From Pseudomonas paralactis (GTDB taxonomy: Bacteria > Pseudomonadota > Gammaproteobacteria > Pseudomonadales > Pseudomonadaceae): a stretch of 64,000 nt of DNA. Both the position numbers and the translations under genes were made by a program. Positions 8,109 through 16,970 of the stretch are shown here, in pieces; positions within the stretch are counted from its first letter, which is position 1; every line of letters starts with the position of its first letter. The stretch is taken from positions 23,211-87,210 of the forward strand of contig NZ_JYLN01000014.1 in NCBI RefSeq assembly GCF_001439735.1, in the 5' to 3' direction. The notes beneath the pieces are model-generated. The model was not told the origin of the DNA. It made no database searches and worked only from the letters and a program-made list of their open reading frames with translations.

Positions 8109-8729
8109 ATGGCTCGTTACATTGGTCCAAAATGCAAACTCGCTCGTCGCGAAGGCACCGATCTCTTCCTGAAGAGCGGCGTGCGCGCGATCGAATCGAA
8201 GTGCAACATTGAAGCAGCACCTGGTATCCACGGCCAACGCCGCGGTCGCCAGTCCGATTACGGCACCCAACTGCGTGAAAAGCAGAAGGTCCGTCGTATC
8301 TACGGCGTTCTCGAGCGTCAGTTCAGCGGCTACTACAAAGAAGCTGCTGGCAAGAAAGGTGCAACCGGTGAAAACCTGCTGCAACTGCTCGAATGCCGTC
8401 TGGACAACGTTGTATACCGTATGGGCTTTGGTTCGACTCGTGCCGAATCCCGTCAGCTGGTATCGCACAAGTCGATCAGCGTTAACGGTCAGACCGTAAA
8501 CGTTCCGTCCTACCAGGTTCGTGCTGGTGACGTGGTCGCAGTTCGCGAGAAAGCTAAAAACCAACTTCGCATTGTCCAAGCTCTCGATCTGTGTGCCCAA
8601 CGTGGCCGCGTAGAATGGGTAGAAGTAGACACTGAGAAGAAGTCGGGCGTTTTCAAGAACGTTCCTGCTCGCAGTGATCTGTCCGCCGACATCAACGAAA
8701 GCCTGATTGTCGAGCTCTACTCCAAGTAA
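8109..8729 (+). CDS. rpsD: 30S ribosomal protein S4
   Basis: Assembly initiator that binds the five-way junction of 16S rRNA and, in enterics, represses the alpha operon. It has 206 aa, with the N-terminal MARYIGPKCKLARREGTDLF and an S4 RNA-binding domain at about residues 95-160 (RLDNVVYRMGFGSTRAESRQLVSHKSISVNG). It is followed by rpoA in the canonical order. Confidence 0.98.
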   Translation: MARYIGPKCKLARREGTDLFLKSGVRAIESKCNIEAAPGIHGQRRGRQSDYGTQLREKQKVRRIYGVLERQFSGYYKEAAGKKGATGENLLQLLECRLDNVVYRMGFGSTRAESRQLVSHKSISVNGQTVNVPSYQVRAGDVVAVREKAKNQLRIVQALDLCAQRGRVEWVEVDTEKKSGVFKNVPARSDLSADINESLIVELYSK

Positions 8730-8751
8730 GGGCTAGAAAATAGGTGCATCC

Positions 8752-9753
8752 ATGCAGATTTCGGTAAATGAGTTCCTGACACCCCGCCACATTGATGTGC
8801 AGGTTGTCAGTCCAACCCGCGCCAAAATTACTCTCGAGCCTCTCGAGCGTGGTTTTGGCCACACCCTGGGCAACGCGCTGCGCCGCATCCTGTTGTCCTC
8901 AATGCCCGGCTGTGCAGTAGTCGAGGCCGAGATTGACGGTGTGCTCCACGAGTACAGCGCCATCGAAGGTGTACAGGAAGACGTAATTGAAATCCTGTTG
9001 AACCTTAAAGGTCTGGCTATCAAGCTGCACGGCCGTGACGAAGTTACGCTGACCTTGTCGAAGAAGGGTTCGGGGGTGGTTACCGCTGCCGATATTCAGC
9101 TGGATCATGATGTCGAGATCGTTAACCCCGATCACGTAATCGCTAACCTGGCGTCTAACGGCGCCCTGAACATGAAGCTCACCGTAGCTCGTGGTCGTGG
9201 TTATGAACCGGCCGACTCGCGTCAGAGCGATGAAGACGAAAGCCGCAGCATTGGTCGCTTGCAGCTTGACTCTTCGTTCAGCCCGGTTCGCCGTATCGCA
9301 TACGTGGTGGAAAACGCCCGTGTCGAGCAGCGTACTAACCTGGACAAGCTGGTTATTGATCTGGAAACCAACGGTACCCTGGATCCTGAAGAGGCTATCC
9401 GCCGCGCTGCAACCATTCTGCAACAGCAGTTGGCTGCGTTCGTCGACCTCAAAGGTGACAGCGAACCAGTGGTAATCGAGCAGGAAGACGAGATCGATCC
9501 GATCCTGCTTCGCCCGGTTGACGATCTGGAACTGACTGTACGTTCGGCTAACTGCCTTAAGGCGGAAAACATTTACTACATCGGCGACCTGATTCAGCGT
9601 ACCGAAGTAGAACTGTTGAAGACTCCGAACCTGGGCAAGAAATCCTTGACTGAAATCAAGGACGTTCTGGCCTCCCGCGGTCTGTCCCTCGGCATGCGCC
9701 TCGACAACTGGCCGCCTGCAAGTCTTAAGAAGGACGACAAGGCGACTGCCTGA
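8752..9753 (+). CDS. rpoA: DNA-directed RNA polymerase alpha subunit
   Basis: Alpha subunit of core RNA polymerase, 333 aa. The N-terminal dimerisation/assembly domain (LEPLERGFGHTLGNALRRILLSSMPG, residues about 25-50) is followed by a linker and the C-terminal domain (LRSANCL-type, here TVRSANCLKAENIYYIGDLIQRTEVELLKTPNLGKKSL), which binds UP elements and activators. It lies between rpsD and rplQ. Confidence 0.98.
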   Translation: MQISVNEFLTPRHIDVQVVSPTRAKITLEPLERGFGHTLGNALRRILLSSMPGCAVVEAEIDGVLHEYSAIEGVQEDVIEILLNLKGLAIKLHGRDEVTLTLSKKGSGVVTAADIQLDHDVEIVNPDHVIANLASNGALNMKLTVARGRGYEPADSRQSDEDESRSIGRLQLDSSFSPVRRIAYVVENARVEQRTNLDKLVIDLETNGTLDPEEAIRRAATILQQQLAAFVDLKGDSEPVVIEQEDEIDPILLRPVDDLELTVRSANCLKAENIYYIGDLIQRTEVELLKTPNLGKKSLTEIKDVLASRGLSLGMRLDNWPPASLKKDDKATA

Positions 9754-9794
9754 TCGTCGTAATCACCGAACGTGAGTTTGGTAAGGAATGAACC

Positions 9795-10181
9795 ATGCGT
9801 CATCGTAAAAGTGGTCGTCACCTGAGCCGTACCAGCTCGCACCGCAAGGCCATGTTCCAAAACATGGCGGTGTCGCTGTTCGAGCACGAGCTGATCAAAA
9901 CTACACTGCCGAAAGCTAAAGAACTGCGTCGCGTTGCTGAGCCGCTGATCACTTTGGCCAAGACAGACAGCCTGGCTAACCGCCGTCTGGCTTTCGACCG
10001 TACTCGTTCGAAAGCTATCGTTGGTAAGCTCTTCAACGACCTGGGCAAGCGTTACGCTACCCGTGAGGGTGGCTACCTGCGCATCCTCAAGTGCGGTTTC
10101 CGCGCTGGCGACAACGCGCCTATGGCGTACGTCGAGTTGGTTGATCGTGCTACTGCCGGCGAAGCTGTAAGCGCCGAGTAA
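9795..10181 (+). CDS. rplQ: 50S ribosomal protein L17
   Basis: Protein at the peptide exit tunnel. It has 128 aa starting [21 protein letters not shown], with the C-terminal [26 protein letters not shown]. It is the last gene of the alpha operon, followed by an intrinsic terminator 21 bases after its stop. Confidence 0.98.
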
Positions 10182-10202
10182 GACGACAAGCTGCAACGAA
10201 AA

Positions 10203-10226
10203 ACCGGGCCTAGCGCCCGGTTTTTT
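10203..10226 (+). terminator. Intrinsic terminator of the alpha operon
   Basis: A 7-bp GC-rich stem ACCGGGC / GCCCGGT with a CTAGC loop, followed by six T residues. It sits directly behind rplQ and ends the ribosomal-protein cluster. Confidence 0.9.
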
Positions 10227-10317
10227 GTGCGCGTAACAAAAGCGCAACTTATACAAGCTTCCATAGGCCGGGCGCTGCACTATAGCGAACGGAGTGTTGT
10301 TAGTTATTCTCTATCGA

Positions 10318-10347
10318 TGCCTACAATTTAATGAATTTGTAGGCATG
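10318..10347. promoter_or_regulatory. Inverted repeat upstream of katA
   Basis: Perfect 10-bp arms ATGCCTACAA / TTGTAGGCAT separated by 10 AT-rich bases, 72 bases before the katA start. No T-run follows, so it is not a terminator; the position fits a regulator-binding site in the katA promoter. It does not match the OxyR half-site spacing, and I cannot name the regulator. Confidence 0.45.
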
Positions 10348-10418
10348 GTGTTGATGATCAATACTCCCTCCAAGCCGATTAGCCGGCAGTTCCAAGTCCG
10401 ACCTGAGGAAGATTGAGC

Positions 10419-11867
10419 ATGAGCCAGAATAAAGTCCTTACCACCGCCAGCGGTGCTCCCGTTGCGGATAACCAGAACTCCCGTTCCGCGGGCCCTCGTG
10501 GTCCGTTGTTACTCGACGATTTCCACCTGATCGAGAAGCTCGCTCACTTCAACCGTGAAAACATCCCTGAGCGTCGCGTGCACGCCAAAGGATCGGGCGC
10601 CTACGGTACGTTCACAGTCACCCGGGACATCACCCAGTACACCAGCGCCAAGCTGTTCGAATCTGTAGGCAAGCAAACGCCGACATTCCTGCGATTCTCC
10701 ACTGTGGGCGGTGAGCGCGGTTCTGCTGACACCGAACGTGATCCACGTGGCTTTGCTCTGAAGTTCTATACCGAAGAGGGCAACTGGGACATCGTGGGTA
10801 ACAACACCCCTGTGTTCTTTATTCGTGATCCGCTGAAATTCCCGGATTTTATCCACACCCAGAAACGCCTGCCGCAGAGCAACCTGAAAAGCGCGCAGAT
10901 GATGTGGGACTTCTGGTCGCACTCACCAGAGGCGCTGCATCAGGTCACCATTCTGTTTTCGGACCGTGGCATCCCGGACGGCTATCGTCACATGCACGGC
11001 TTCGGCAGCCACACGTACAGTCTGATCAACGCTAAGGGCGAACGTCACTGGGTTAAGTGGCACTACAAGACCAAGCAAGGCATCAAGAACCTGGCACCGG
11101 CCGAGGCTGCGCGCCTGGCAGGTACCGATCCTGACTACGCCCAGCGTGATCTGTTTGGTGCGATCGAGCGCGGTGATTTTCCGAAATGGCGCGTCTGCAT
11201 CCAGATCATGACTGAGGCTCAAGCAAACGCTCATTACGAGAACCCGTTTGACGTGACCAAGACCTGGTCGCAGAAAGAGTTCCCGTTGATCGAAGTGGGC
11301 GAGCTGGAGCTCAACCGTAATCCGCAGAACTACTTCGCTGAAGTGGAGCAGGCCGCATTTGGTCCAAGCAACATGGTTCCAGGCGTTGGCCTGTCACCCG
11401 ACCGTATGTTGCAAGGTCGAGTGTTCGCCTACGCAGATGCCCATCGCTACCGTGTCGGCACCAACCACCAGCAATTGCCTGTAAACGCGCCGCGTAGCCC
11501 GGTTAACAGCTACCAGCGTGACGGTTCGATGGCCTTCGGCAGTAATGGCGGTGCGGCGCCCAACTACGAGCCAAACAGCTATGCCGATGCGCCCAAGCAA
11601 GCCCCGCAGTACGCTGAGCCGGCATTGGCCCTGAGCGGCGCCGCTGATCGTTACGATCACCGGGAAGATACTGATTATTACAGCCACGCAGGTGCGCTGT
11701 TCCGCTTGATGAACGATGAGCAGAAAGCCCTGCTGACCAATAATATTGCTGGTGCGATGGCAGGCGTTTCCAGCGATGTGGTCCAGCGTCAATTGCAGCA
11801 CTTCTACAAGGCCGACGCGGCTTATGGAGAAGCAATCGCAAAGGCATTGGGTGTATCGCTTAACTGA
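10419..11867 (+). CDS. katA: Monofunctional haem catalase (KatA-type)
   Basis: Converts hydrogen peroxide to water and oxygen. I choose the ATG at 10419 (MSQNKVLTTASGAPVADNQNS, 482 aa), which has GAGGA upstream at a good distance; a TTG 6 bases earlier is the alternative. The length equals the small-subunit clade of P. aeruginosa KatA. The catalytic His region (ERRVHAKGSGAYG), the catalytic Asn (DIVGNNTPVFF) and the proximal haem Tyr region (RVFAYADAHRYRVGTNH) are all present. No signal peptide is visible. It is followed by its own terminator and then a ferritin gene, as in PAO1. Confidence 0.95.
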   Translation: MSQNKVLTTASGAPVADNQNSRSAGPRGPLLLDDFHLIEKLAHFNRENIPERRVHAKGSGAYGTFTVTRDITQYTSAKLFESVGKQTPTFLRFSTVGGERGSADTERDPRGFALKFYTEEGNWDIVGNNTPVFFIRDPLKFPDFIHTQKRLPQSNLKSAQMMWDFWSHSPEALHQVTILFSDRGIPDGYRHMHGFGSHTYSLINAKGERHWVKWHYKTKQGIKNLAPAEAARLAGTDPDYAQRDLFGAIERGDFPKWRVCIQIMTEAQANAHYENPFDVTKTWSQKEFPLIEVGELELNRNPQNYFAEVEQAAFGPSNMVPGVGLSPDRMLQGRVFAYADAHRYRVGTNHQQLPVNAPRSPVNSYQRDGSMAFGSNGGAAPNYEPNSYADAPKQAPQYAEPALALSGAADRYDHREDTDYYSHAGALFRLMNDEQKALLTNNIAGAMAGVSSDVVQRQLQHFYKADAAYGEAIAKALGVSLN

Positions 11868-11884
11868 CTCTAAACGATAAGCAG

Positions 11885-11909
11885 AACCGCCCTCATTTGG
11901 GCGGTTTTT
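11885..11909 (+). terminator. Terminator of katA
   Basis: Stem AACCGCCC / GGGCGGTT with a TCATTT loop and a T5 tract. It lies 18 bases after the katA stop and separates katA from the ferritin gene. Confidence 0.85.
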
Positions 11910-12022
11910 GCGTTATTTCAGCTACTTTTCTGCGGAAATCTTCACTTTTCTGCCGTTGATCCCGTGACCTTCAAGTCATCATGGTTCAAACTACAGTCTT
12001 TCAAGCAGGGAGATGTAGGGCG

Positions 12023-12487
12023 ATGCAAGGTCACCCCGACGTAATCGATTACCTCAACACGTTGCTGACGGGCGAACTGGCAGCTCGTGACCAATATTTC
12101 ATCCATTCGCGTATGTACGAAGACTGGGGCTTTACCGAGCTCTACGAACGTATCAACCATGAGATGGAAGAAGAGGCACAGCACGCCGACGCACTGATGC
12201 GCCGTATCCTGATGCTCGAAGGCACGCCGCGTATGCGTCCTGACGATCTGGATGTGGGGACCACGGTGCCGGACATGCTCGCTGCCGATCTTCGTCTTGA
12301 GTACAAAGTTCGCGCAGCGCTCTGCAAGGGTATCGAGCTTTGCGAGCAACACAACGACTACGTTACCCGGGAAATACTGCGGGTACAGTTGAACGACACC
12401 GAAGAAGATCACACCTACTGGCTGGAAAAGCAGTTGGGCCTGATCAAGTTGATTGGCCTGGAGAATTACCTGCAATCGCAGTTCTGA
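12023..12487 (+). CDS. ftnA: Bacterial ferritin (FtnA/BfrA-type) lacking the haem methionine
   Basis: Iron-storage subunit of a 24-mer cage, 154 aa. Ferroxidase residues Glu18, Glu51 and His54 are present, with further carboxylates in the C-terminal helix (NDTEEDHTYWLE). Position 52, which is the haem-ligand Met in E. coli Bfr, is Ala here (EEEAQH). It should therefore not bind haem at the dimer interface. The orthologue beside katA in PAO1 (PA4235, long called bfrA) was likewise shown to be a haem-free ferritin. The start at 12023 follows a purine-rich stretch; an upstream in-frame ATG at 11981 would add 14 unlikely residues. Confidence 0.9.
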   Translation: MQGHPDVIDYLNTLLTGELAARDQYFIHSRMYEDWGFTELYERINHEMEEEAQHADALMRRILMLEGTPRMRPDDLDVGTTVPDMLAADLRLEYKVRAALCKGIELCEQHNDYVTREILRVQLNDTEEDHTYWLEKQLGLIKLIGLENYLQSQF

Positions 12488-12499
12488 TTCCCGGCTGTA

Positions 12500-12537
12500 A
12501 AAAAGCCCCTGTCACCGCAAAGTGACAGGGGCTTTTT
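12500..12537. terminator. Bidirectional terminator between ftnA and uvrA
   Basis: A long stem, AAGCCCCTGTCAC paired with GTGACAGGGGCTT, flanked by A-run and T-run on either side. It can serve both the plus-strand ferritin gene and the minus-strand uvrA gene, which converge here. Confidence 0.9.
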
Positions 12538-12553
12538 ATTGGGCCCGGAAAAG

Positions 12554-15388
12554 TCAGGCCCGGTCGCGCTCCAGCAACGGTTTCAAGTAGTAACCGGTGT
12601 GCGACTGTGGCATTTCGGAGACCTGCTCCGGGGTGCCCACTGCAATGATCTGTCCACCCTTGGAACCGCCTTCCGGCCCCAGGTCCACCAGCCAGTCAGC
12701 AGTTTTGATCACATCAAGGTTGTGCTCAATCACCACCACGGTATTGCCGTGGTCTCGCAGGCGGTGCAACACGTCGAGCAATTGTTGTATATCCGCGAAG
12801 TGCAGACCGGTGGTCGGCTCATCGAGGATGTACAAGGTTTTGCCGGTATCGCGCTTGGACAGTTCGCGAGACAGCTTGACCCGCTGCGCCTCGCCACCCG
12901 ACAGCGTGGTCGCCGACTGCCCCAGCTTGATGTACGACAGCCCCACATCCATCAACGTTTGCAGCTTGCGCGCCAGCGCCGGCACCGCGTCGAAGAACTC
13001 CCGAGCTTCCTCGATGGTCATCTCCAGGGTTTCATGGATGCTCTTGCCCTTGTACTTGATCTCAAGGGTTTCACGGTTGTAGCGCTTGCTCTTGCACACA
13101 TCGCAAGGCACGTAGATGTCCGGCAGAAAGTGCATCTCCACCTTGATCAAGCCATCGCCCTGGCAGGCTTCACAGCGCCCGCCCTTGACGTTGAACGAGA
13201 ACCGGCCCGGCCCATAACCCCGTGAGCGCGACTCGGGTACGCCAGCGAACAGCTCGCGGATAGGCGTAAACAGGCCGGTGTAGGTGGCTGGGTTGGAGCG
13301 CGGTGTGCGTCCAATCGGGCTCTGGTCGATGTCGACGACCTTGTCCAGATGCTCCAGGCCCTTGATGCTGTCGTGGGCCGCAGCTTCCAGAGTGGTCGCG
13401 CCGTTCAGGGCGGTGGCACTCAGTGGGAACAAGGTGTTGTTGATCAGCGTCGACTTGCCCGAACCGGACACACCGGTCACGCAGGTCAGCAGGCCCAGCG
13501 GAATCTCCAGGTCAACATTGCGCAGGTTGTTCCCTCGCGCGCCCTTGAGGTGCAGCGCCATCTTTTTATTGCGCGGCGTACGCTTGGCGGGCACTTCGAT
13601 CTTCACTCGACCAGACAGGTACTTACCGGTCAACGAATCAGGATGCGCCATCACTTCGGCAGGCGTGCCTTCTGCAACAATGTGACCACCATGCACGCCC
13701 GCACCCGGGCCGATATCGACCACGTAGTCCGCCAGGCGGATAGCGTCTTCATCATGCTCGACCACGATCACGGTATTGCCGATATCGCGCAGGTGTTTCA
13801 GCGTGCCCAGCAGGCGATCGTTATCCCGTTGGTGCAAGCCAATCGACGGCTCATCGAGGATATACAACACGCCAACAAGGCCGGCGCCAATCTGGCTGGC
13901 CAGGCGGATTCGCTGTGCTTCGCCGCCCGACAAGGTATCGGCGCTACGGTCCAGCGACAGGTAGTCCAGGCCAACGTTGACCAGAAACTGCAGGCGCTCG
14001 CGAATTTCCTTGAGGATCTTGTCGGCAATTTCCCCACGACGCCCGGTGAGCTTGAGCACGCCAAAGTATTCACATGCATCGCCGATTGGCAGGTTGGTCA
14101 CGGCCGGCAAGGTTTTTTCGCCCACCCACACATGCCGTGCCTCACGGCGCAGGCGCGTGCCACGGCAATCCGGGCAAGGCTGGGTGCTGAGGAATTTTGC
14201 CAGCTCTTCACGCACGCTGGCCGATTCGGTCTCGCGGTAGCGACGCTCCAGATTCGGCACGATGCCTTCGAACGGGTGTGAGCGCTTGACGATGTCGCCC
14301 CGGTCGTTCAGGTACTTGAAGTCGACATTCTGCGAACCGCTGCCATGCAGAATGACTTTTTGCTGGTCTGCCGGCAGTTGGTTGAACGGCACTTCCAGGC
14401 TGAACTTGTAGTGCGAGGCCAATGACCCGAGCATCTGGAAATAGTAGACGTTACGCCTGTCCCAGCCGCGTATTGCCCCCTCGGCCAGGGTCAGGTCGCC
14501 ATTGACCAGGCGCTTGATATCGAAGAATTGCTTCACGCCCAGGCCATCGCACGTCGGGCAGGCACCGGCCGGGTTGTTGAAGGAAAACAGCTTGGGCTCC
14601 AGCTCGCTGATGGCATGGCCACAGATCGGGCAGGCGAAACGCGCAGAGAAGATGATTTCTTCGCCCGGCTCGTCATCCATCGGCGCCACCAGGGCAATGC
14701 CGTCAGCCAGCTTCAGCGCGGTCTCGAACGACTCCGCCAAACGCTGCTGCAGGTCGGCGCGTACCTTGAAGCGGTCGACTACCACATCAATGGAATGCTT
14801 TTTCTGCTTGTCGAGTTTGGGCGCTTCATCCAGCTCGTAGAGCTTGCCGTTAATGCGCGCACGTACAAAACCCTGGGCGCGCAGCTCTTCGAAGACCGAC
14901 AGGTGTTCGCCCTTGCGCTCGCGAATGACCGGGGCCAATAGCATCAGCTTGGCGCCTTCCGGCTGGGCCAGTACCAGGTCGACCATCTGGCTGACGGTCT
15001 GGGCTTCCAGGGGAATATCGTGGTCCGGGCAGCGCGGAATACCCACGCGTGCATAAAGCAGGCGCAGGTAGTCGTAGATTTCGGTAATGGTGCCCACAGT
15101 GGAGCGCGGGTTGTGGGAGGTGGACTTCTGCTCGATGGAAATGGCCGGCGACAAGCCTTCGATGGTGTCGACGTCGGGCTTTTCCATCATCGACAGGAAC
15201 TGCCGGGCGTAGGCCGACAGGGATTCCACATAGCGACGCTGACCTTCGGCATACAGCGTGTCGAACGCCAGGGACGACTTGCCGGAGCCGGACAAACCGG
15301 TGATGACGATCAGTTTGTCCCGGGGCAGGGTCAGGTCGATGTTCTTCAGGTTGTGGGTTCTAGCCCCACGAATCAGGATCTTGTCCAA
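12554..15388 (-). CDS. uvrA: UvrABC excision nuclease subunit A
   Basis: DNA-damage recognition ATPase of nucleotide excision repair. I start it at the TTG at 15388 (read as Met-Asp-Lys-Ile-Leu-Ile-Arg-Gly-Ala), preceded by GAGG at 6 bases, giving 944 aa, the Pseudomonas length. The open frame extends 90 codons further upstream, but that part is not conserved UvrA. There are two ABC modules, each with a Walker A (GLSGSGKSS; GVSGSGKST) and a signature (LSGGEAQRI; LSGGEAQRV). Zinc-binding CxxC pairs are present (CPICGH/CPTCDG; CEACQGDG/CDVCKS). A LexA-like box lies 51 bases upstream of the start codon. Confidence 0.97.
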   Translation of the reverse strand: MDKILIRGARTHNLKNIDLTLPRDKLIVITGLSGSGKSSLAFDTLYAEGQRRYVESLSAYARQFLSMMEKPDVDTIEGLSPAISIEQKSTSHNPRSTVGTITEIYDYLRLLYARVGIPRCPDHDIPLEAQTVSQMVDLVLAQPEGAKLMLLAPVIRERKGEHLSVFEELRAQGFVRARINGKLYELDEAPKLDKQKKHSIDVVVDRFKVRADLQQRLAESFETALKLADGIALVAPMDDEPGEEIIFSARFACPICGHAISELEPKLFSFNNPAGACPTCDGLGVKQFFDIKRLVNGDLTLAEGAIRGWDRRNVYYFQMLGSLASHYKFSLEVPFNQLPADQQKVILHGSGSQNVDFKYLNDRGDIVKRSHPFEGIVPNLERRYRETESASVREELAKFLSTQPCPDCRGTRLRREARHVWVGEKTLPAVTNLPIGDACEYFGVLKLTGRRGEIADKILKEIRERLQFLVNVGLDYLSLDRSADTLSGGEAQRIRLASQIGAGLVGVLYILDEPSIGLHQRDNDRLLGTLKHLRDIGNTVIVVEHDEDAIRLADYVVDIGPGAGVHGGHIVAEGTPAEVMAHPDSLTGKYLSGRVKIEVPAKRTPRNKKMALHLKGARGNNLRNVDLEIPLGLLTCVTGVSGSGKSTLINNTLFPLSATALNGATTLEAAAHDSIKGLEHLDKVVDIDQSPIGRTPRSNPATYTGLFTPIRELFAGVPESRSRGYGPGRFSFNVKGGRCEACQGDGLIKVEMHFLPDIYVPCDVCKSKRYNRETLEIKYKGKSIHETLEMTIEEAREFFDAVPALARKLQTLMDVGLSYIKLGQSATTLSGGEAQRVKLSRELSKRDTGKTLYILDEPTTGLHFADIQQLLDVLHRLRDHGNTVVVIEHNLDVIKTADWLVDLGPEGGSKGGQIIAVGTPEQVSEMPQSHTGYYLKPLLERDRA

Positions 15389-15438
15389 GATGGCCTCGCA
15401 CGGCGGGCGTAAATAATGCCGGAGTATACGGCTAAAGA

Positions 15439-15454
15439 CTGGATGAATATACAC
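15439..15454. promoter_or_regulatory. Candidate LexA (SOS) box of uvrA
   Basis: CTGGATGAATATACAC differs at only two positions from the E. coli uvrA SOS box read on the same strand (CTGAATGAATATACAG), and matches 12 of 16 bases of the CTGTATATATATACAG consensus. It lies between divergent uvrA and the MFS gene, upstream of both. Confidence 0.5.
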
Positions 15455-15566
15455 TGTCAAAAGGCCGCTTGCAGCCTTAGATGAAAGCTGCGCGGCAAAG
15501 CGCCGCATATACCCTCTCAATCGATGGGACTGGTAGAATCGCCGCCGGTTCACATGAGGTTTTTCC

Positions 15567-16961
15567 ATGCACGATCCCCACAGCGAACGCATGAGTAGCG
15601 GCGAGACCCGAGCGGCAAGCGGTCTGGCCCTGGTGTTCGCCTTCCGTATGCTGGGCATGTTTATGGTGTTGCCGGTGCTGGCGACCTATGGAATGGATCT
15701 CGCAGGCGCGACCCCCGCGTTGATCGGCCTGGCGATTGGTGCCTATGGCCTGACTCAGGCGATTTTTCAGATCCCGTTCGGGATTATTTCCGACCGCATT
15801 GGCCGTCGCCCGGTGATTTATCTTGGCTTGATCGTGTTCGCCCTTGGCAGTGTGCTTGCGGCCCAGTCCGATTCGATCTGGGGCGTGATCGCCGGACGCA
15901 TCCTGCAAGGCGCCGGGGCGATTTCCGCCGCGGTGATGGCGTTGTTGTCGGACCTGACCCGCGAACAGCACCGCACCAAGGCCATGGCCATGATCGGCAT
16001 GACCATCGGTCTGTCGTTCGCCGTGGCCATGGTCGTCGGCCCGTTGCTGACCAGTGCTTTTGGCCTGCACGGTTTGTTTCTGGCCACCGGCGGCCTGGCG
16101 CTGGTCGGGATCGTGATCGTAGCCTTTATGGTGCCGCGCTCTACCGGCACGCTGCAGCACCGTGAGTCCGGCGTCGCACGCCAGGCGCTGCTGCCGACAC
16201 TCAAGCATCCGGACCTGCTGCGTCTGGATTTGGGTATCTTCGTATTACACGCCATGCTGATGTGCAGCTTCGTCGCCTTGCCTCTGGCCCTGGTGGAAAA
16301 AGCCGGCCTGCCCAAGGAACAGCATTGGTGGGTCTACCTCACCGCGCTGCTGATTTCGTTCTTCGCCATGATCCCGTTCATCATCTATGGCGAGAAAAAA
16401 CGCAAAATGAAACGAGTTTTACTCGGCGCCGTCGCGACATTGATGCTCACTGAACTATTCTTCTGGCAGTTCGGCGATAGCCTGCGAGCACTGGTCATCG
16501 GCACGGTGGTGTTTTTCACCGCGTTCAACCTGCTGGAGGCGTCGCTGCCGTCGCTGATCAGTAAAGTTTCACCGGCCGGCGGCAAGGGTACGGCCATGGG
16601 GGTATATTCCACCAGCCAGTTCCTCGGCTCGGCGTTAGGCGGCATCATGGGTGGCTGGATGTTCCAGCATGGCGGTTTGTCGGTTGTCTTCCTCGGATGC
16701 GCCGGGCTGGCTGCACTTTGGCTGGTCTTTGCTGTTACCATGCGCGAACCTCCCTACGTCACAAGTCTGCGTTTGCCGCTATCGCCCGAGGCGATCCGCG
16801 AGGCCGGTCTGGTAGAGCGCCTGAAGGCCGTCGTAGGGGTAACGGATGCAGTCGTGGTCGCTGAAGAGGCGGCCATTTACATCAAATTGGACACCGAATT
16901 ATTGGATCGCGCGACGCTTGAGCAACTGGTCAACCCAGTGCCGACAGCGCGCCCAGCCTAG
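15567..16961 (+). CDS. YajR-type MFS transporter with C-terminal YAM domain
   Basis: Inner-membrane major facilitator protein, 464 aa. Twelve hydrophobic segments span about residues 15-400, and motif A (GIISDRIGRRPVI) sits between TM2 and TM3. A soluble C-terminal stretch (about 400-455, VVGVTDAVVVAEEAAIYIKLD) resembles the ferredoxin-like YAM domain of E. coli YajR. The substrate is unknown. The ATG at 15567 has a GAGG site. It is divergent from uvrA and 9 bases from ssb, the same order as PA4234-PA4232 in PAO1. Confidence 0.85.
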   Translation: MHDPHSERMSSGETRAASGLALVFAFRMLGMFMVLPVLATYGMDLAGATPALIGLAIGAYGLTQAIFQIPFGIISDRIGRRPVIYLGLIVFALGSVLAAQSDSIWGVIAGRILQGAGAISAAVMALLSDLTREQHRTKAMAMIGMTIGLSFAVAMVVGPLLTSAFGLHGLFLATGGLALVGIVIVAFMVPRSTGTLQHRESGVARQALLPTLKHPDLLRLDLGIFVLHAMLMCSFVALPLALVEKAGLPKEQHWWVYLTALLISFFAMIPFIIYGEKKRKMKRVLLGAVATLMLTELFFWQFGDSLRALVIGTVVFFTAFNLLEASLPSLISKVSPAGGKGTAMGVYSTSQFLGSALGGIMGGWMFQHGGLSVVFLGCAGLAALWLVFAVTMREPPYVTSLRLPLSPEAIREAGLVERLKAVVGVTDAVVVAEEAAIYIKLDTELLDRATLEQLVNPVPTARPA

Positions 16962-16970
16962 GAGAACGTT

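Noticed and set aside
7263..8600. 445-codon minus-strand frame across rpsM, rpsK and rpsD
   Set aside because: Antisense to three essential ribosomal genes, with biased composition reflecting their codon use.
10280..10360. OxyR binding site upstream of katA
   Set aside because: Only scattered CTAT and ATAG words are seen; the required four half-sites at 7-bp spacing are absent.
13349..14281. 310-codon open frame on the plus strand inside uvrA
   Set aside because: Shadow frame of uvrA caused by high GC; no ribosome binding site and no recognisable domain.
15389..15658. N-terminal extension of uvrA by 90 codons
   Set aside because: It runs through the divergent promoter region and LexA-like box into the MFS gene; the TTG at 15388 with GAGG gives the conserved UvrA N-terminus.
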